From Verrucomicrobiaceae bacterium (lineage in GTDB: Bacteria > Verrucomicrobiota > Verrucomicrobiia > Verrucomicrobiales > Verrucomicrobiaceae): a stretch of 64,000 bases of DNA. The translations under genes were made by a program, and so were the position numbers. The DNA is taken from assembly GCA_016795485.1 (NCBI GenBank), contig JAEUHM010000044.1, positions 186,001 through 250,000 of the forward strand, read 5' to 3'. The notes beneath the pieces were generated by a model. The model saw only the letters and a list, made by a program, of their open reading frames with translations. It ran no database searches and had not been told where the DNA came from. This document shows positions 26,377 to 35,746 of the stretch, piece after piece. The first letter of the stretch is position 1. Each line of letters starts with the position of its first letter.

Positions 26377-27249
26377 TTAGGGCCTTTTGATCGCTGACGC
26401 TTTCATCTCCTCGACCTCCACTTTCACTTCTAGCACACTCGTTGCCCCGTGAGGTCCGCTAAATGAGCCACGGATGGGCGCTGCGTCTGCGTAATCGCGA
26501 CCAGTGGCAATCTTGACGTAACGTTCGTCTGCCAAAGTGTTGTTGGTAGGATCAAGCCCATACCAACCGCGACCAGGGAGCCATACCTCGCACCACGCAT
26601 GAGATGCCATTGCACCACGCAGGTGTCCCATTGGGCCGTTGTAAAGATATCCGCTCACATACCGAGCCGGGATCCCCTGAGTGCGACACATGCCCAGCAT
26701 AACATGAGCAAAATCTTGGCAAACACCCCGCCGATCAGCCAGCACCTCGTTCATGTGAGTCTGAGCATGAGTAGCGTGAGGGGTATAGCTCCAACCGCTG
26801 TGGATGAAGTTCATTATCGCCTCAGCCGACTCGAACACGTCCTGACGGTCCTCTCGGGCGTCGATGGCGAGCCTCCAGACATCATTCTCAATGCTAACAT
26901 ACTCACTACCTGACAAGAAGGGGTGTAGCATGTCCGAAGCCTCGTCCTCCTTGTATTGCCAAAAGTTGCAGCCCAGAGGTCGACCTTCTGTGTAGGGCGA
27001 AGTGGTCACAACGTGACTTGTTGCCTCGATAATCAGCTCAGTATGTGGCTCAGGAATGTCAAACCACTGCACGTAATTGAAGAAATCGTCTCGCCGATGA
27101 CGCAGCCTTTTGGGTGGGTGCACCTTGAGAAGAAAGAAGTGAAGACGGCGAGGGTCTTCGGTGGCGGGTCTTAACCGCACTTCGTTGTGACTGTCCGTGA
27201 CGGCTGTTCTGTAGACGTAACGGGTGCGATGATAAACGCGCAGATTCAC
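26377..27249 (-). CDS. Transglutaminase-like cysteine protease-fold protein
   Basis: 290 residues from a GTG at 27247-27249 that overlaps the upstream alpha-E stop as GTGA. The open frame could extend to a TTG at 27291, but the overlap and the family-typical opening (NLRVYHRTRYVY) favour GTG. The N-terminal domain (about 1-85) is the bacterial transglutaminase N domain. The core carries the triad Cys in RRGVCQDFAHVMLGMCR, His in ASHAWCEVW and Asp in GLDPTNN. This family is consistently paired with alpha-E and circularly permuted ATP-grasp genes in bacteria, where it is predicted to hydrolyse or transfer amide bonds made by the ATP-grasp partner. Confidence 0.92.
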   Translation of the reverse strand: MNLRVYHRTRYVYRTAVTDSHNEVRLRPATEDPRRLHFFLLKVHPPKRLRHRRDDFFNYVQWFDIPEPHTELIIEATSHVVTTSPYTEGRPLGCNFWQYKEDEASDMLHPFLSGSEYVSIENDVWRLAIDAREDRQDVFESAEAIMNFIHSGWSYTPHATHAQTHMNEVLADRRGVCQDFAHVMLGMCRTQGIPARYVSGYLYNGPMGHLRGAMASHAWCEVWLPGRGWYGLDPTNNTLADERYVKIATGRDYADAAPIRGSFSGPHGATSVLEVKVEVEEMKASAIKRP

Positions 27250-28292
27250 TGTTGCTGTTGCTGAATCTGTATCTCCTGATCTGAATGCCAAGCTCCCAAT
27301 GGTGCCACGGTGCGGGTAATCGCGGGTGCAGTGTCTTCTACTGGAGTGAGATCTGCATACAACACATGAGTCTCAAACAGTGCCTCTCCGATGGCATTCA
27401 GGCGAGCTTGGAGGCTATCGATGTATTCATGAATGCCGACTTCCAGTATCTCTTCGATCGTGGCAAAGTCGACATCGTTGAAGAGCTTGGTGCACATACG
27501 AGCTGGTTGGCGAGCGACCGGCGAGTGAGGTGGCACTGGGAGCGCTTTCAGTGCGTTGGACACCTCCCGCACACAGAAGCGGACGGACCGCACGAACTGC
27601 TCTGAAAGGAACAAAAAGTCCAGGACTGCGGTCGGATCCAGAGTGCTGTTGTTCTCTCTGTAGCCATGCTGTGCCGAGCAGGAACGCAGTAATGCCTGCC
27701 AACGAAGGGGCCGGGCATCGGGATGAGGCGGGACCACCAGAGGAACAGACGAGCACGCATCCACGAGACGGGACGTTTTGTCAGCACGTTCTAGATAGGT
27801 TCCGATCTGGAAGAACTGCCAACCTTCATCACGCATCATGGTAGCGCGGTAAGTTCCCTGAAAGAGACCGCTACCTTGCATTATCGTTTCATAGAAGTCA
27901 GTCGGGGATTCGTTGCGCATCGCCTCGCCCTTTGGCCCTGTGACAAACAGGTAGAGATCGTTCACCGCGCGCCAGACTTCATCAGTGAGTTGATCCCGAA
28001 CCATCCGGGCATTCTCACGAGCAGTGCGGATGCAGTTGATGACAGAGTTGTTGTTGCCTGGGTGGGAGGTGAGGTACTCCTGAACGCGGTGAGCACTGAT
28101 GTCAGGAAAGACTGCACGAAATCCGGCTTCATCACCGGTAGTCATAAGAATCGGCTGCCAAAAGGCACCGTCATCCGCACTACCCAAATCGAGCATCAGG
28201 GACTGATTCGCCATCAAAAGACGAGCGAGGTTCTCGGCGCGCTCCATGTAGCGTGCCATCCAATAAATACTGTCTGCTACTCTGCTAAGCAT
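27246..28292 (-). CDS. Alpha-E (DUF403) domain protein
   Basis: 348 residues beginning MLSRVADSIYWMARYMERAE, the diagnostic alpha-E signature, followed by helices with INCIRTARENARMVRDQL. The domain is all-helical and contains conserved Glu/Arg residues. Its function is unknown, but it is genetically linked to ATP-grasp amidoligases and transglutaminases. The final residues are a glutamine run (QIQIQQQQQ) directly before the GTGA junction with the transglutaminase gene. It begins 6 bp after the ATP-grasp stop, consistent with one transcript. Confidence 0.95.
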   Translation of the reverse strand: MLSRVADSIYWMARYMERAENLARLLMANQSLMLDLGSADDGAFWQPILMTTGDEAGFRAVFPDISAHRVQEYLTSHPGNNNSVINCIRTARENARMVRDQLTDEVWRAVNDLYLFVTGPKGEAMRNESPTDFYETIMQGSGLFQGTYRATMMRDEGWQFFQIGTYLERADKTSRLVDACSSVPLVVPPHPDARPLRWQALLRSCSAQHGYRENNSTLDPTAVLDFLFLSEQFVRSVRFCVREVSNALKALPVPPHSPVARQPARMCTKLFNDVDFATIEEILEVGIHEYIDSLQARLNAIGEALFETHVLYADLTPVEDTAPAITRTVAPLGAWHSDQEIQIQQQQQ

Positions 28293-28298
28293 GGGGCA

Positions 28299-29762
28299 TT
28301 AAGTTGGAAGTGCCAGTTCATTGGTATCGTCCCATAGGACCCAGGTGTCTTTGCTTCCGCCGCCCTGAGAGGAGTTAACCACAAGCGAGCCTTTTTTGAG
28401 TGCCACTCTTGTCAGTCCTCCGGGCAACACCTGTACCTTATCGCCGTAGAGAATGTACGGCCTCAAATCAATGTGACGACCCTCAAAATGATCTTCGACA
28501 AAGACCGGGTGCCTCGAAAGTGACAAGACGGGTTGGGCAATGTAGTTGCGTGGATTTGCGAGAACACGCTTCTTGAAGTCATCGCGTTGCTCTTTGGTAG
28601 AACTGGGCCCCATGAGCATCCCATAGCCACCCGACTCATTGACGGCCTTGACGACGAGCTTGTCCAGGTTCTCCACGATATACTTCCGATCTTGCTCCTC
28701 ACTACCAAGGTAGGTCGGGACGTTAGGCAGAATCGGCTCCTGATCCAAGTAGTAACGAATCATCGCCGGCACGTACGCATAGGTCGCTTTGTCATCTGCA
28801 ACGCCCGTTCCGATTGAGTTCGCAAGAGCGACATGGCCGGCTGTGTAGGCCCTAACAAGCCCAGGAACACCAAGCAGCGAGTCTTTCCTGAACACCAGCG
28901 GGTCGAGGAAATCATCATCGATACGCCGATAGATCACATGCACCTGCACCAAGCCTCCCGTGGTGCGCATGAACACGCGATCACCCCGAACAATCAAATC
29001 TCGGCCCTCTACAATAGGAACGCCCATCTGACGGGCAAGGTAAGCGTGCTCAAAGTAAGCGCTGTTGTAGACGCCGGGAGTTAGCACCACAATCACCGGG
29101 TCAATGACGCCAGCAGGGGCCAAATGTGCGAGCGTGGCACGCAATCGGTCACCATAGTCATCGACGGGACGCACCGGTAAGCGCTCCAACAAGTGCGGGA
29201 AGGCACGCTTCATTGCCTGTCTGTTCTCCAGCACGTAGGATGCGCCTGAAGGACACCTTCCATTGTCTTCGAGAACAAAATAGGTGCCTTTGTCGTCACG
29301 CACCAGATCAGTACCGCATACGTGGATGTAGATGTGATGAGGCACATTCACTCCGCGAAACTCCTTCCGATAGTGGGAAGCAGACTCCACGATCTCCCTC
29401 GGAACGATACCATCCTGAATGATTTGCTGACCGTGATACACATCATTCAAGAAGAGATTGAGGGCTGTGATGCGCTGGATCAACCCCGCTTCTACATGTT
29501 CCCACTCGTCACGAGGAATGATACGAGGCATGAGGTCGAACGGAAAAATCCGCTCGGTGCCTTTGTCATCCCCATAGACGGTGAAGGTCACTCCCTGCTT
29601 CAAAAAAGCGGCGTCAGCGGCCTGCTGACGGAGGGCGTAGTCACGAGCAGACAGGGCGCTAACGGACTTAATCAACCCGTCATAGTGCTGTCTCACCGCA
29701 TGGCCATCCCTGAAGACTTCGTCAAAAAAGCCATCTGTCTGATATTGCTCGAAAGCGTGCAT
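28299..29762 (-). CDS. Circularly permuted type-2 ATP-grasp protein (DUF404/DUF407)
   Basis: 487 residues from the ATG at 29760-29762, chosen for the conserved opening [20 protein letters not shown]; the frame is open 17 codons further upstream without conservation. Diagnostic segments include [42 protein letters not shown], and near the C-terminus the ATP-binding [17 protein letters not shown] and [20 protein letters not shown]. Family members are predicted amide-bond-forming ligases that use ATP and work with alpha-E and transglutaminase proteins on an unidentified peptide or modified amino acid. It starts 40 bp after uxaC on the same strand. Confidence 0.95.
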   Translation of the reverse strand: MHAFEQYQTDGFFDEVFRDGHAVRQHYDGLIKSVSALSARDYALRQQAADAAFLKQGVTFTVYGDDKGTERIFPFDLMPRIIPRDEWEHVEAGLIQRITALNLFLNDVYHGQQIIQDGIVPREIVESASHYRKEFRGVNVPHHIYIHVCGTDLVRDDKGTYFVLEDNGRCPSGASYVLENRQAMKRAFPHLLERLPVRPVDDYGDRLRATLAHLAPAGVIDPVIVVLTPGVYNSAYFEHAYLARQMGVPIVEGRDLIVRGDRVFMRTTGGLVQVHVIYRRIDDDFLDPLVFRKDSLLGVPGLVRAYTAGHVALANSIGTGVADDKATYAYVPAMIRYYLDQEPILPNVPTYLGSEEQDRKYIVENLDKLVVKAVNESGGYGMLMGPSSTKEQRDDFKKRVLANPRNYIAQPVLSLSRHPVFVEDHFEGRHIDLRPYILYGDKVQVLPGGLTRVALKKGSLVVNSSQGGGSKDTWVLWDDTNELALPT

Positions 29763-29802
29763 GAATCTTGCTTTAGCAGGCACCGTGCCATTTTGACCGT
29801 TG

Positions 29803-31212
29803 TCAGTCCGCAACCTTTAGACCGAGGTAGTTTTTAGCGTTAGTGTAGCAGATATTGCGAATCATACTGCCAACGAGTGCCGTGTCTTTTGGCAACTCGC
29901 CGTTGTCCATATCGGTTCCCACCAGATTGCACAAAGTGCGACGGAAGTATTCATGTCGTGGGAAACTCATGAAGGAGCGGCTGTCTGTAAGCATGCCGAT
30001 AAATCGACTGAGGAGGCCGAGGTTGCTGAGGGCATTGATTTGCCACTCCATGCCCTCTTTTTGATCAAGGAACCACCAACCGCTTCCAAACTGAACCTTT
30101 CCAGGCATAGAACCGTCAGCAAAGTTACCGGCCATCGTGCCAAACACATAGTTGTGAGCGGGATTCACATTGTACAGCACTGTCTTTGGCAAAGCGTTCT
30201 CCGAGTCAAGGGTATCTAAGAAACGCGAGAGATTTTCGGCTTGAAGATAGTCACCGATGCTATCACAACCAACGTCCGCTCCTATTTGCCTGGCGAGTCG
30301 GCTGTTGTTGTTGCGCAATGGGCCAAGGTGGAGCTGCATGGTCCAGCCTTTGGCGGCATTGAGGCGACCGATGTGCAGCATGATGTTGCTAGCAAAGTTA
30401 TCCATCTCCTCTGCGGTTGCTGCTGTGCCGCCACGCGCTTTGGCAAAGATGCGCCCGGCTTCGGAGTCACTCACTGGCCTAGCGTGAGCGCTATTCAATC
30501 CATGATCGCTCAGTCTACCTCCAATCGCATGAAAAGCATCATGCCGACGACTCAGTGCCTCTAACAGAGCCGAGTAGTTTTTTACATCAACGTTACTCAC
30601 CGCAGCAAGCTTCTCGCACCACGCGTTCCATGCGGAAGGCTGGTGGACTGCATAGCTCTTGTCGGGTCTAAATGTGGGATAAACTCCAATCTCAAATCCA
30701 TCGGCGGCACATTTCTCCTGCCAAGTGAGAGGATCAGCCGGGTCATCGGTCGTACAGAGCGCTTTGACCTTTTGCGAGCGCAGTAGATTCCTGGCACTCA
30801 TTTCTGGCCGCGCTAGCGCTGCTTTGGTTTCTTCCCAAATGGACTCGGCGGTGGCCTCACTGAGCAGAGTATCGATACCAAAGTAACGCTTCAGTTCGAG
30901 ATGGGTCCAATGATACAATGGATTGCGCAATGTGTGAGGCACAGTGCGCGCCCAGGCCATAAACTTCTCTTTCGCATTTGCGCGGCCCGTGATGAGCTCT
31001 TCCGGTACCCCATTGCAACGCATGGCCCGCCATTTGTAGTGATCGCCTTCGAGCCAAATATCAAAAATACTGCCAAACTGACGGTCTTCAGCGATGTCCT
31101 TCGGCGGAAGGTGGTTGTGATAATCAAGGATCGGCTCATTTTCGGCAAACTCATGATAGAGTTCGCGCCCAGCCTGAGATTTGATCAGAAAATCGTCGTG
31201 AATGAAAGACAT
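29803..31212 (-). CDS. uxaC: Glucuronate isomerase
   Basis: 469 residues from the ATG at 31210-31212 ([12 protein letters not shown]...), the family-typical start; about 20 upstream codons in frame are not conserved. Signature elements: [18 protein letters not shown] with the metal-binding Hx[30 protein letters not shown] and the C-terminal [20 protein letters not shown]. UxaC is an amidohydrolase-fold isomerase that converts D-glucuronate to D-fructuronate (and galacturonate to tagaturonate) in the cytoplasm. No uxuA/uxuB/kdgK follows here. It could handle uronic acids freed by the sulfatase/lyase cluster at 16.7-25.9 kb, but it is transcribed with the ATP-grasp set. Confidence 0.96.
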   Translation of the reverse strand: MSFIHDDFLIKSQAGRELYHEFAENEPILDYHNHLPPKDIAEDRQFGSIFDIWLEGDHYKWRAMRCNGVPEELITGRANAKEKFMAWARTVPHTLRNPLYHWTHLELKRYFGIDTLLSEATAESIWEETKAALARPEMSARNLLRSQKVKALCTTDDPADPLTWQEKCAADGFEIGVYPTFRPDKSYAVHQPSAWNAWCEKLAAVSNVDVKNYSALLEALSRRHDAFHAIGGRLSDHGLNSAHARPVSDSEAGRIFAKARGGTAATAEEMDNFASNIMLHIGRLNAAKGWTMQLHLGPLRNNNSRLARQIGADVGCDSIGDYLQAENLSRFLDTLDSENALPKTVLYNVNPAHNYVFGTMAGNFADGSMPGKVQFGSGWWFLDQKEGMEWQINALSNLGLLSRFIGMLTDSRSFMSFPRHEYFRRTLCNLVGTDMDNGELPKDTALVGSMIRNICYTNAKNYLGLKVAD

Positions 31213-31307
31213 GTCGGGATGCTGCCGCAGAGCAGAAGCCGCGTCAACCTTCCCGCGAGGCCCCGACGGCACGTGCTCAACGAAAGCTACACGCCGAGAG
31301 ACAAGCT

Positions 31308-31324
31308 CTGTGAGGTCATCACAG
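31308..31324. promoter_or_regulatory. Inverted repeat upstream of uxaC
   Basis: CTGTGA (31308-31313) and TCACAG (31319-31324) form a perfect 6-bp inverted repeat with a 5-nt spacer, about 100 bp upstream of the uxaC start. It is the right size for a dimeric regulator site, but it does not match a known ExuR/UxuR consensus that I can cite. It could be coincidental. Confidence 0.25.
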
Positions 31325-31364
31325 CGTGACTGATCTGGGACTTACTAGTTCAGGGTTGTCTATG

Positions 31365-32054
31365 TTATGCCCGACCTCGGCTGCCGAAGATCGCGCTGCC
31401 CACTCGGACGATGGTAGAACCCTCTTCCACCGCGACTTCGAAGTCATGGCTCATTCCCATGGAAAGCCCAGACAATGGAACGTCAAACGAACTTGCAAGC
31501 CGGTCTCGAAGCTGGCGCAACTGCACGAAATACGGTCGGCTCGCCTCCACATCTTCGCAAAAAGGAGGGATGCACATTAAACCCTGCACTTCCAAGCGTG
31601 GCAGGGCTAGAATCTCCTCAAGAGATGCTTCCAGGGCTGAGGGAGGAAAGCCGTGCTTTGTGGACTCAGCGGCGAGGTTTACCTCCAAATACACTTTCGG
31701 GCGCAAACCAAGCTCGCCAGAGACGCGATCCACACCTTTGGCTAGATCCAAACTATCTATGCTATGGACTGCTTCCACCTCTGGCAGGATTTTGCGAATC
31801 TTGTTGGACTGAAGGTGCCCTATCAGGTGCCAGCGCACCTTGCCTGGAAGCAATGGCTTCTTGGCGAGGAGTTCCTGTACTTTGTTCTCACCCAAAAGTA
31901 ACTGCCCTGCTTCCACCGCTTCCTTGACCACTTCCGCTGGGAAGGTCTTGGAGACAGCGAGCAACTCCACATCGCTTTGGGCCCGGTTGGCTTTGGAAAT
32001 TGCAGCGGCCAGCCGATCTTGAATACGCGAGAGACTCTCTGCTATAGAACTCAT
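31365..32054 (-). CDS. yggS: YggS/PLPBP-family pyridoxal-phosphate homeostasis protein
   Basis: 229 residues. The PLP-binding lysine is in ELLAVSKTFP (Lys36). GENKVQELLAKKP, WHLIGHLQSNKIRKIL, VEVNLAAESTKHGF and LSMGMSHDFEVAVEEGSTIVRVGSAIFG follow the family order. The protein is a single TIM barrel without the second domain of alanine racemases. It binds PLP and helps vitamin B6 and amino-acid homeostasis in the cytoplasm, without known catalysis. Its start overlaps the stop of the DUF1080-like gene by 4 bp, an unexpected partnership for a housekeeping protein. Confidence 0.96.
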   Translation of the reverse strand: MSSIAESLSRIQDRLAAAISKANRAQSDVELLAVSKTFPAEVVKEAVEAGQLLLGENKVQELLAKKPLLPGKVRWHLIGHLQSNKIRKILPEVEAVHSIDSLDLAKGVDRVSGELGLRPKVYLEVNLAAESTKHGFPPSALEASLEEILALPRLEVQGLMCIPPFCEDVEASRPYFVQLRQLRDRLASSFDVPLSGLSMGMSHDFEVAVEEGSTIVRVGSAIFGSRGRA

Positions 32055-32701
32055 GACTTTGCTGGCAGTGGCGTAAGCACCACGTTCTTAATCGCAGCCG
32101 TGGTCATGAATGTAGTCAGAGACAGTCCCGCATAGCTTTCCATCGGACCTGGTCGAAGGCCAAGTTTTTTGCCTGCGATATCAGTGTTGATCACTTCTTT
32201 GCCATCGAGCGTCACCACAATTTCTTTGGGTGTGACGCGCAGTTTTACTTTGTACCAGGTATTGTCTTTGTATCGCTGGAAGGTGCCCGTGTTATTCTCA
32301 CTCGCATCCAGCCCGTCAATGCTGCTGATGCCAGTAACACTTCCTCCCCAACCTCCCATCACTAGGGTAAGTTGCGTTTTGAGGTCATTGACCGGAAACG
32401 TGAGACCCACAAAGAAATCAACGCCCTGCACACGCATGGCTTCCAGCGAGATTTCGTAGTTAGTCGTGGGTAGTTTTTGCCAATCCTTGTAGATGGCTCC
32501 CGACACGCTCTCTCCTTGCGAGATGATCATCTCTCCGTCTTGAACTTCCACAGATCCACTACCTCCAATGTCCACCGGCTCCCACTTATCGAGGGATTTA
32601 CCGTCAAATAACACGACGGGGGCTGTGGCACTCGCAGGGTCGGCCACCGACGTCACGGACACAAGGCAAGCCGCCAACAGGAGAAACAAGGAAGTCTTCA
32701 T
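32051..32701 (-). CDS. Secreted DUF1080/3-keto-disaccharide hydrolase-like protein
   Basis: 216 residues from the ATG at 32699-32701, chosen because MKTSLFLLLAACLVSVTSVA is a signal peptide; the open frame continues about 62 codons upstream without sense. The core begins VVLFDGKSLDKWEPVDIGGSGSVEVQDG, the typical DUF1080 entry, and continues with ISLEAMRVQGVDFFVGLTFP and WYKVKLRVTPKEIVVTLDGKEV. The concanavalin-like fold probably acts on or binds a sugar outside the cytoplasm. It is coupled to yggS by ATGA and is divergent from DUF58 with a 131-bp shared upstream region. Confidence 0.82.
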   Translation of the reverse strand: MKTSLFLLLAACLVSVTSVADPASATAPVVLFDGKSLDKWEPVDIGGSGSVEVQDGEMIISQGESVSGAIYKDWQKLPTTNYEISLEAMRVQGVDFFVGLTFPVNDLKTQLTLVMGGWGGSVTGISSIDGLDASENNTGTFQRYKDNTWYKVKLRVTPKEIVVTLDGKEVINTDIAGKKLGLRPGPMESYAGLSLTTFMTTAAIKNVVLTPLPAKS

Positions 32702-32832
32702 CGACCTAAAACTGGCAAGTTGGAGCCCGCTAGCCAAGCGATAAGTCAGGGTCATTACCTGGAACCCACCCAGGAAGCCAAGTTTGAAGCTATCCGTTGC
32801 CAAACGTTGATTGCTCGCATTCGTTGCCATGG

Positions 32833-34200
32833 ATGTTTGTTCCTTCCACACGTTTGATCTGGCTTGCCGGGATTGTCGGCATTCCACTGATGTTTGGGCT
32901 TGGATTCAGTGGACTGGATGGCATGACCTTGGCCTTAGCTGGTGCTGTTGTGCTCTTGATTTTGATGGTAGACGGGATGCGATCACTTTCACTTCTCAGT
33001 CAAGTAAGCGTTGAGCTTCCTGAAACCGTCCATACGACCAAAAGCAAGACCTTTAACCTCGAAGCAATCGTATCGGGACTCAATAACAAGACATCTTGCC
33101 TCCGACTTGGGTTGCCTTTTCCGCGGGCTCTGGAAGCTGCCGAAGAGATCGTGCAAATGAGCGCTGTAAAGAAACCCAACTCTGGCAGAGCGAGTTGGAA
33201 AGTCACCTCCCTGGATCGGGGACATCATGAGTTTGACGTTGTGTATGCGGAAGTGCGGTCATACTGGCACCTGTGGGACATCCGGCGCGCTATCCCCGTG
33301 AAGTGCGAAGTGCGTGTATACCCCGACTTGTCCCGAGAAAAGCACGTGCTAGCACCCTTGTTTTTCCGACGTGGTGCCATGGGCACCCATCAGGTGCGTC
33401 AGCTTGGCAAGGGGCGTGAGTTTGAGCAATTGCGGGCATATCTGCCTGGGGACAGCTACGATGATGTCTACTGGAAGGGCACTGCTAAACGTCGTTTCCC
33501 TGTCACAATGATGTATCAGGTAGAAAAAACTCAAGAACTGCACGTGATTGTAGATATCTCTCGCCGCAGTGGGCGTCCGTTAGAGGCGAGTTCTCGTGGC
33601 GTAGACGCCGCTTATGAACGTTTCCTCCCTCGCACGCAATGTGAGCGCTTTATCCAAGCAGCACTGGTGCTGGCATTGGCAGCAGAACAACAGTCCGACC
33701 GCTTTGGCCTGACGGTTTTTTCCGATCAAGTGCACACTCTCCTTCCAGCTGGTTCCGGCAAAGCTCACTACACTGCCTGCCGCGATACACTTTACTCCTT
33801 GGAACCACGGCCGGTGAGCCCGGATTTCAATGAGTTGTTCATTCACATTGGGAATCGACTTCGGCACCGAGCTTTGATCGTCGTTCTCACGGATCTGGGC
33901 GAACCCTGGCTGTCGGAGTCATTTGCGAGTGCGATAGGAAACACAGCACGGCGACATGTCATGCTGGTGCACACTTTGGGCTCAAGGGAGTTCCAGCCGT
34001 TGTTCGCAAGCAACAGCACCATTCAACACGCTGACGATCTCTACGCGAAAATCGCTGGTCATCTGATGTGGAGTGATCTCCAAGGAACGAGCCATCAACT
34101 CAAGCAGGCTGGTGTGCACCTCACCTCGAGCGTGCAGGAGTCGCTCATAGCCGACGTTGTAACTTCCTATCTAAACACCAAGCGGCGTCAGTTGGTCTAG
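32833..34200 (+). CDS. DUF58 domain protein (vWA-like)
   Basis: 455 residues from the ATG at 32833; a TTG further upstream gives an unlikely leader. Two hydrophobic segments near the N-terminus (LIWLAGIVGIPLMFGLGF and LALAGAVVLLILMV) anchor it. The DUF58 hallmark is present: GREFEQLRAYLPGDSYDDVYWKGTAKR. The following vWA-like strand (LHVIVDISRRSG) has a degenerate MIDAS motif because the third residue of DxSxS is Arg. DUF58 proteins usually work with MoxR AAA ATPases in envelope assembly; no moxR is adjacent. Its stop and that of the convergent GT9 gene share the tetranucleotide CTAG. Confidence 0.9.
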   Translation: MFVPSTRLIWLAGIVGIPLMFGLGFSGLDGMTLALAGAVVLLILMVDGMRSLSLLSQVSVELPETVHTTKSKTFNLEAIVSGLNNKTSCLRLGLPFPRALEAAEEIVQMSAVKKPNSGRASWKVTSLDRGHHEFDVVYAEVRSYWHLWDIRRAIPVKCEVRVYPDLSREKHVLAPLFFRRGAMGTHQVRQLGKGREFEQLRAYLPGDSYDDVYWKGTAKRRFPVTMMYQVEKTQELHVIVDISRRSGRPLEASSRGVDAAYERFLPRTQCERFIQAALVLALAAEQQSDRFGLTVFSDQVHTLLPAGSGKAHYTACRDTLYSLEPRPVSPDFNELFIHIGNRLRHRALIVVLTDLGEPWLSESFASAIGNTARRHVMLVHTLGSREFQPLFASNSTIQHADDLYAKIAGHLMWSDLQGTSHQLKQAGVHLTSSVQESLIADVVTSYLNTKRRQLV

Positions 34201-35141
34201 CGGATGGTTTGCAAGAAGCTCTGCAGACAAGCCCATCCGTCTTCAAATGACAGTGTGTCCAGTTTGCAGGATGCTGGCTTATGGACTTTGACCATCGGTC
34301 CACGAGGTGCCCACGTGTCAGGGTCCGTTGGGCCAAAAAAGACGTGGCAAGGTACACCACACGCTGCGGCGAGGTGACTAATGCCACTGTCATGACCAAG
34401 AAAATGGCTACAAGTGCCCAATCGATTGGCTAGTTCTGACAGGGGCAGCGCATCCCAGTGCACGAAGCGCATCCCTCGCCACGAATCGCGAACCAAATCC
34501 ACGACACCGCGTTCTCGCTCGGCTTCTCCAGTGATCACTGCAAGCTCAGCGCTCGGAAATTGCTCAACAATAAGCCGTCCAACTTTGGTCCAGTGCTCAA
34601 CCGCCCAATTTTTGTGAATCGATCCGCTGCCCGGATGAATAGCCACTCGCATTGCACTTATGTCAGGTCTTATCTTCCAAATGGGTGCAGCATTCTCCGG
34701 CAAAAACATAGCCAAACGCTCCAATGGACGAGCCAACTGCTCCACAGCATGACCGTGGCCATCCACAACTCGATGAGGCAGGTCGAGGAAAGTTTTGACG
34801 CCCGCCTTTTCCATCTGCTCTCGGAAGATGAGGTCAGGGTCATAAAGGTAGCTGAGCACAAGTTTGTACTGGCCGAGTCGCGCCGCCAAAGCCTCAGGCA
34901 CAGGCACGCCCTTAGCGAACATCAGCGCCATACCCGGTGTATCGAGATAGAGATGATCGTCGGCATGCCCTGAAGCCGTGGCCATCTCAACGATGCCACG
35001 ATTGCCCATCACATGAATGACCGCTCCAGGAATGCTCTCCCGCAGGAGACGGAGCACGGGAAGGGTGAGCACGAAGTCGCCCACCGCTCCACCCCGGATG
35101 ACCAACAGGGGCCGCTCCGGGGCTGAAGATTCACTTTTCAC
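34197..35141 (-). CDS. Glycosyltransferase family 9 (heptosyltransferase-like)
   Basis: 314 residues. It has the GT9 N-lobe LLVIRGGAVGDFVLTLPVLRLLRE and the C-lobe donor-binding signatures (VAIHPGSGSIHKNWAVEHW and FLGHDSGISHLAAACGVPCHVFFGPTDP). GT9 enzymes add heptose to lipopolysaccharide core at the inner membrane. The donor here is not certain; ADP-heptose or a related sugar is most likely. Its start overlaps the end of msrB by 11 nt. The pairing with a methionine sulfoxide reductase is probably only transcriptional. Confidence 0.92.
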   Translation of the reverse strand: MKSESSAPERPLLVIRGGAVGDFVLTLPVLRLLRESIPGAVIHVMGNRGIVEMATASGHADDHLYLDTPGMALMFAKGVPVPEALAARLGQYKLVLSYLYDPDLIFREQMEKAGVKTFLDLPHRVVDGHGHAVEQLARPLERLAMFLPENAAPIWKIRPDISAMRVAIHPGSGSIHKNWAVEHWTKVGRLIVEQFPSAELAVITGEAERERGVVDLVRDSWRGMRFVHWDALPLSELANRLGTCSHFLGHDSGISHLAAACGVPCHVFFGPTDPDTWAPRGPMVKVHKPASCKLDTLSFEDGWACLQSFLQTIR

Positions 35142-35700
35142 CTTCCTTCTTCTCTGCCTTGCCTTGTGGAACGGGCGGTTTACCGCCTTTTTCCACGAAA
35201 GTCATCGCAACGCCATTGATGCAGTAACGACGATCTGTTGGTGTCTTGAATCCTTCGCCCTCAAAGACATGTCCAAGGTGAGCGTCACACACTTTGCAGA
35301 CGACCTCTACGCGAACCATTCCAGCGGAGACGTCTCTCTTCTCTGTGATGTTCTTGGCCTTGGACTGGTCGTAAAAGGAAGGCCAGCCACAGCCGGAGTG
35401 GAACTTTTCCTTGCTGGTAAAAAGCTCTGAGCCACAGCAGACACAGTAATAGGTGCCTTCTCCCTGGGCATTAAACTTCTCATACTCAGCGCCGTGCGGG
35501 CGTTCGGTGGCAGCTTTGCGGGTCACCAAAAACTGTTCTTCGGTGAGCATTTTGCGCCAATCTTCGTCACTTTTTTCTACCTTCATCACAGGTTGTTCTT
35601 TCTTTTCAGCTTCTTTTGGGGCTTCGGCCTTCGGCTTGTCCTCGGCAAAGGAGATCAAGGCTAGGGCCAGCAGCGGAGTCAGAATAACATAACGCTTCAT
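35131..35700 (-). CDS. msrB: Exported peptide-methionine (R)-S-oxide reductase
   Basis: 189 residues. A signal peptide (MKRYVILTPLLALALISFAE) and a Lys/Glu-rich linker precede the MsrB domain, which begins DEDWRKMLTEEQFLVTRKAATERPH. The zinc site pairs are CVCC and CKVC. The catalytic Cys is in RRYCINGVAMTF, with GHVFEGEGF upstream. It repairs methionine-R-sulfoxide in proteins. The signal sequence places this copy outside the cytoplasm, where it would need an exported thiol donor. The tail is Lys/Glu-rich. It begins 46 bp after the PQQ-propeller gene and overlaps GT9 by 11 nt. Confidence 0.95.
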   Translation of the reverse strand: MKRYVILTPLLALALISFAEDKPKAEAPKEAEKKEQPVMKVEKSDEDWRKMLTEEQFLVTRKAATERPHGAEYEKFNAQGEGTYYCVCCGSELFTSKEKFHSGCGWPSFYDQSKAKNITEKRDVSAGMVRVEVVCKVCDAHLGHVFEGEGFKTPTDRRYCINGVAMTFVEKGGKPPVPQGKAEKKEGEK

Positions 35701-35746
35701 GGGGTCGATGGGGTGAGTTCAGTCGTAGGAGACGCCAGAAACCGAC

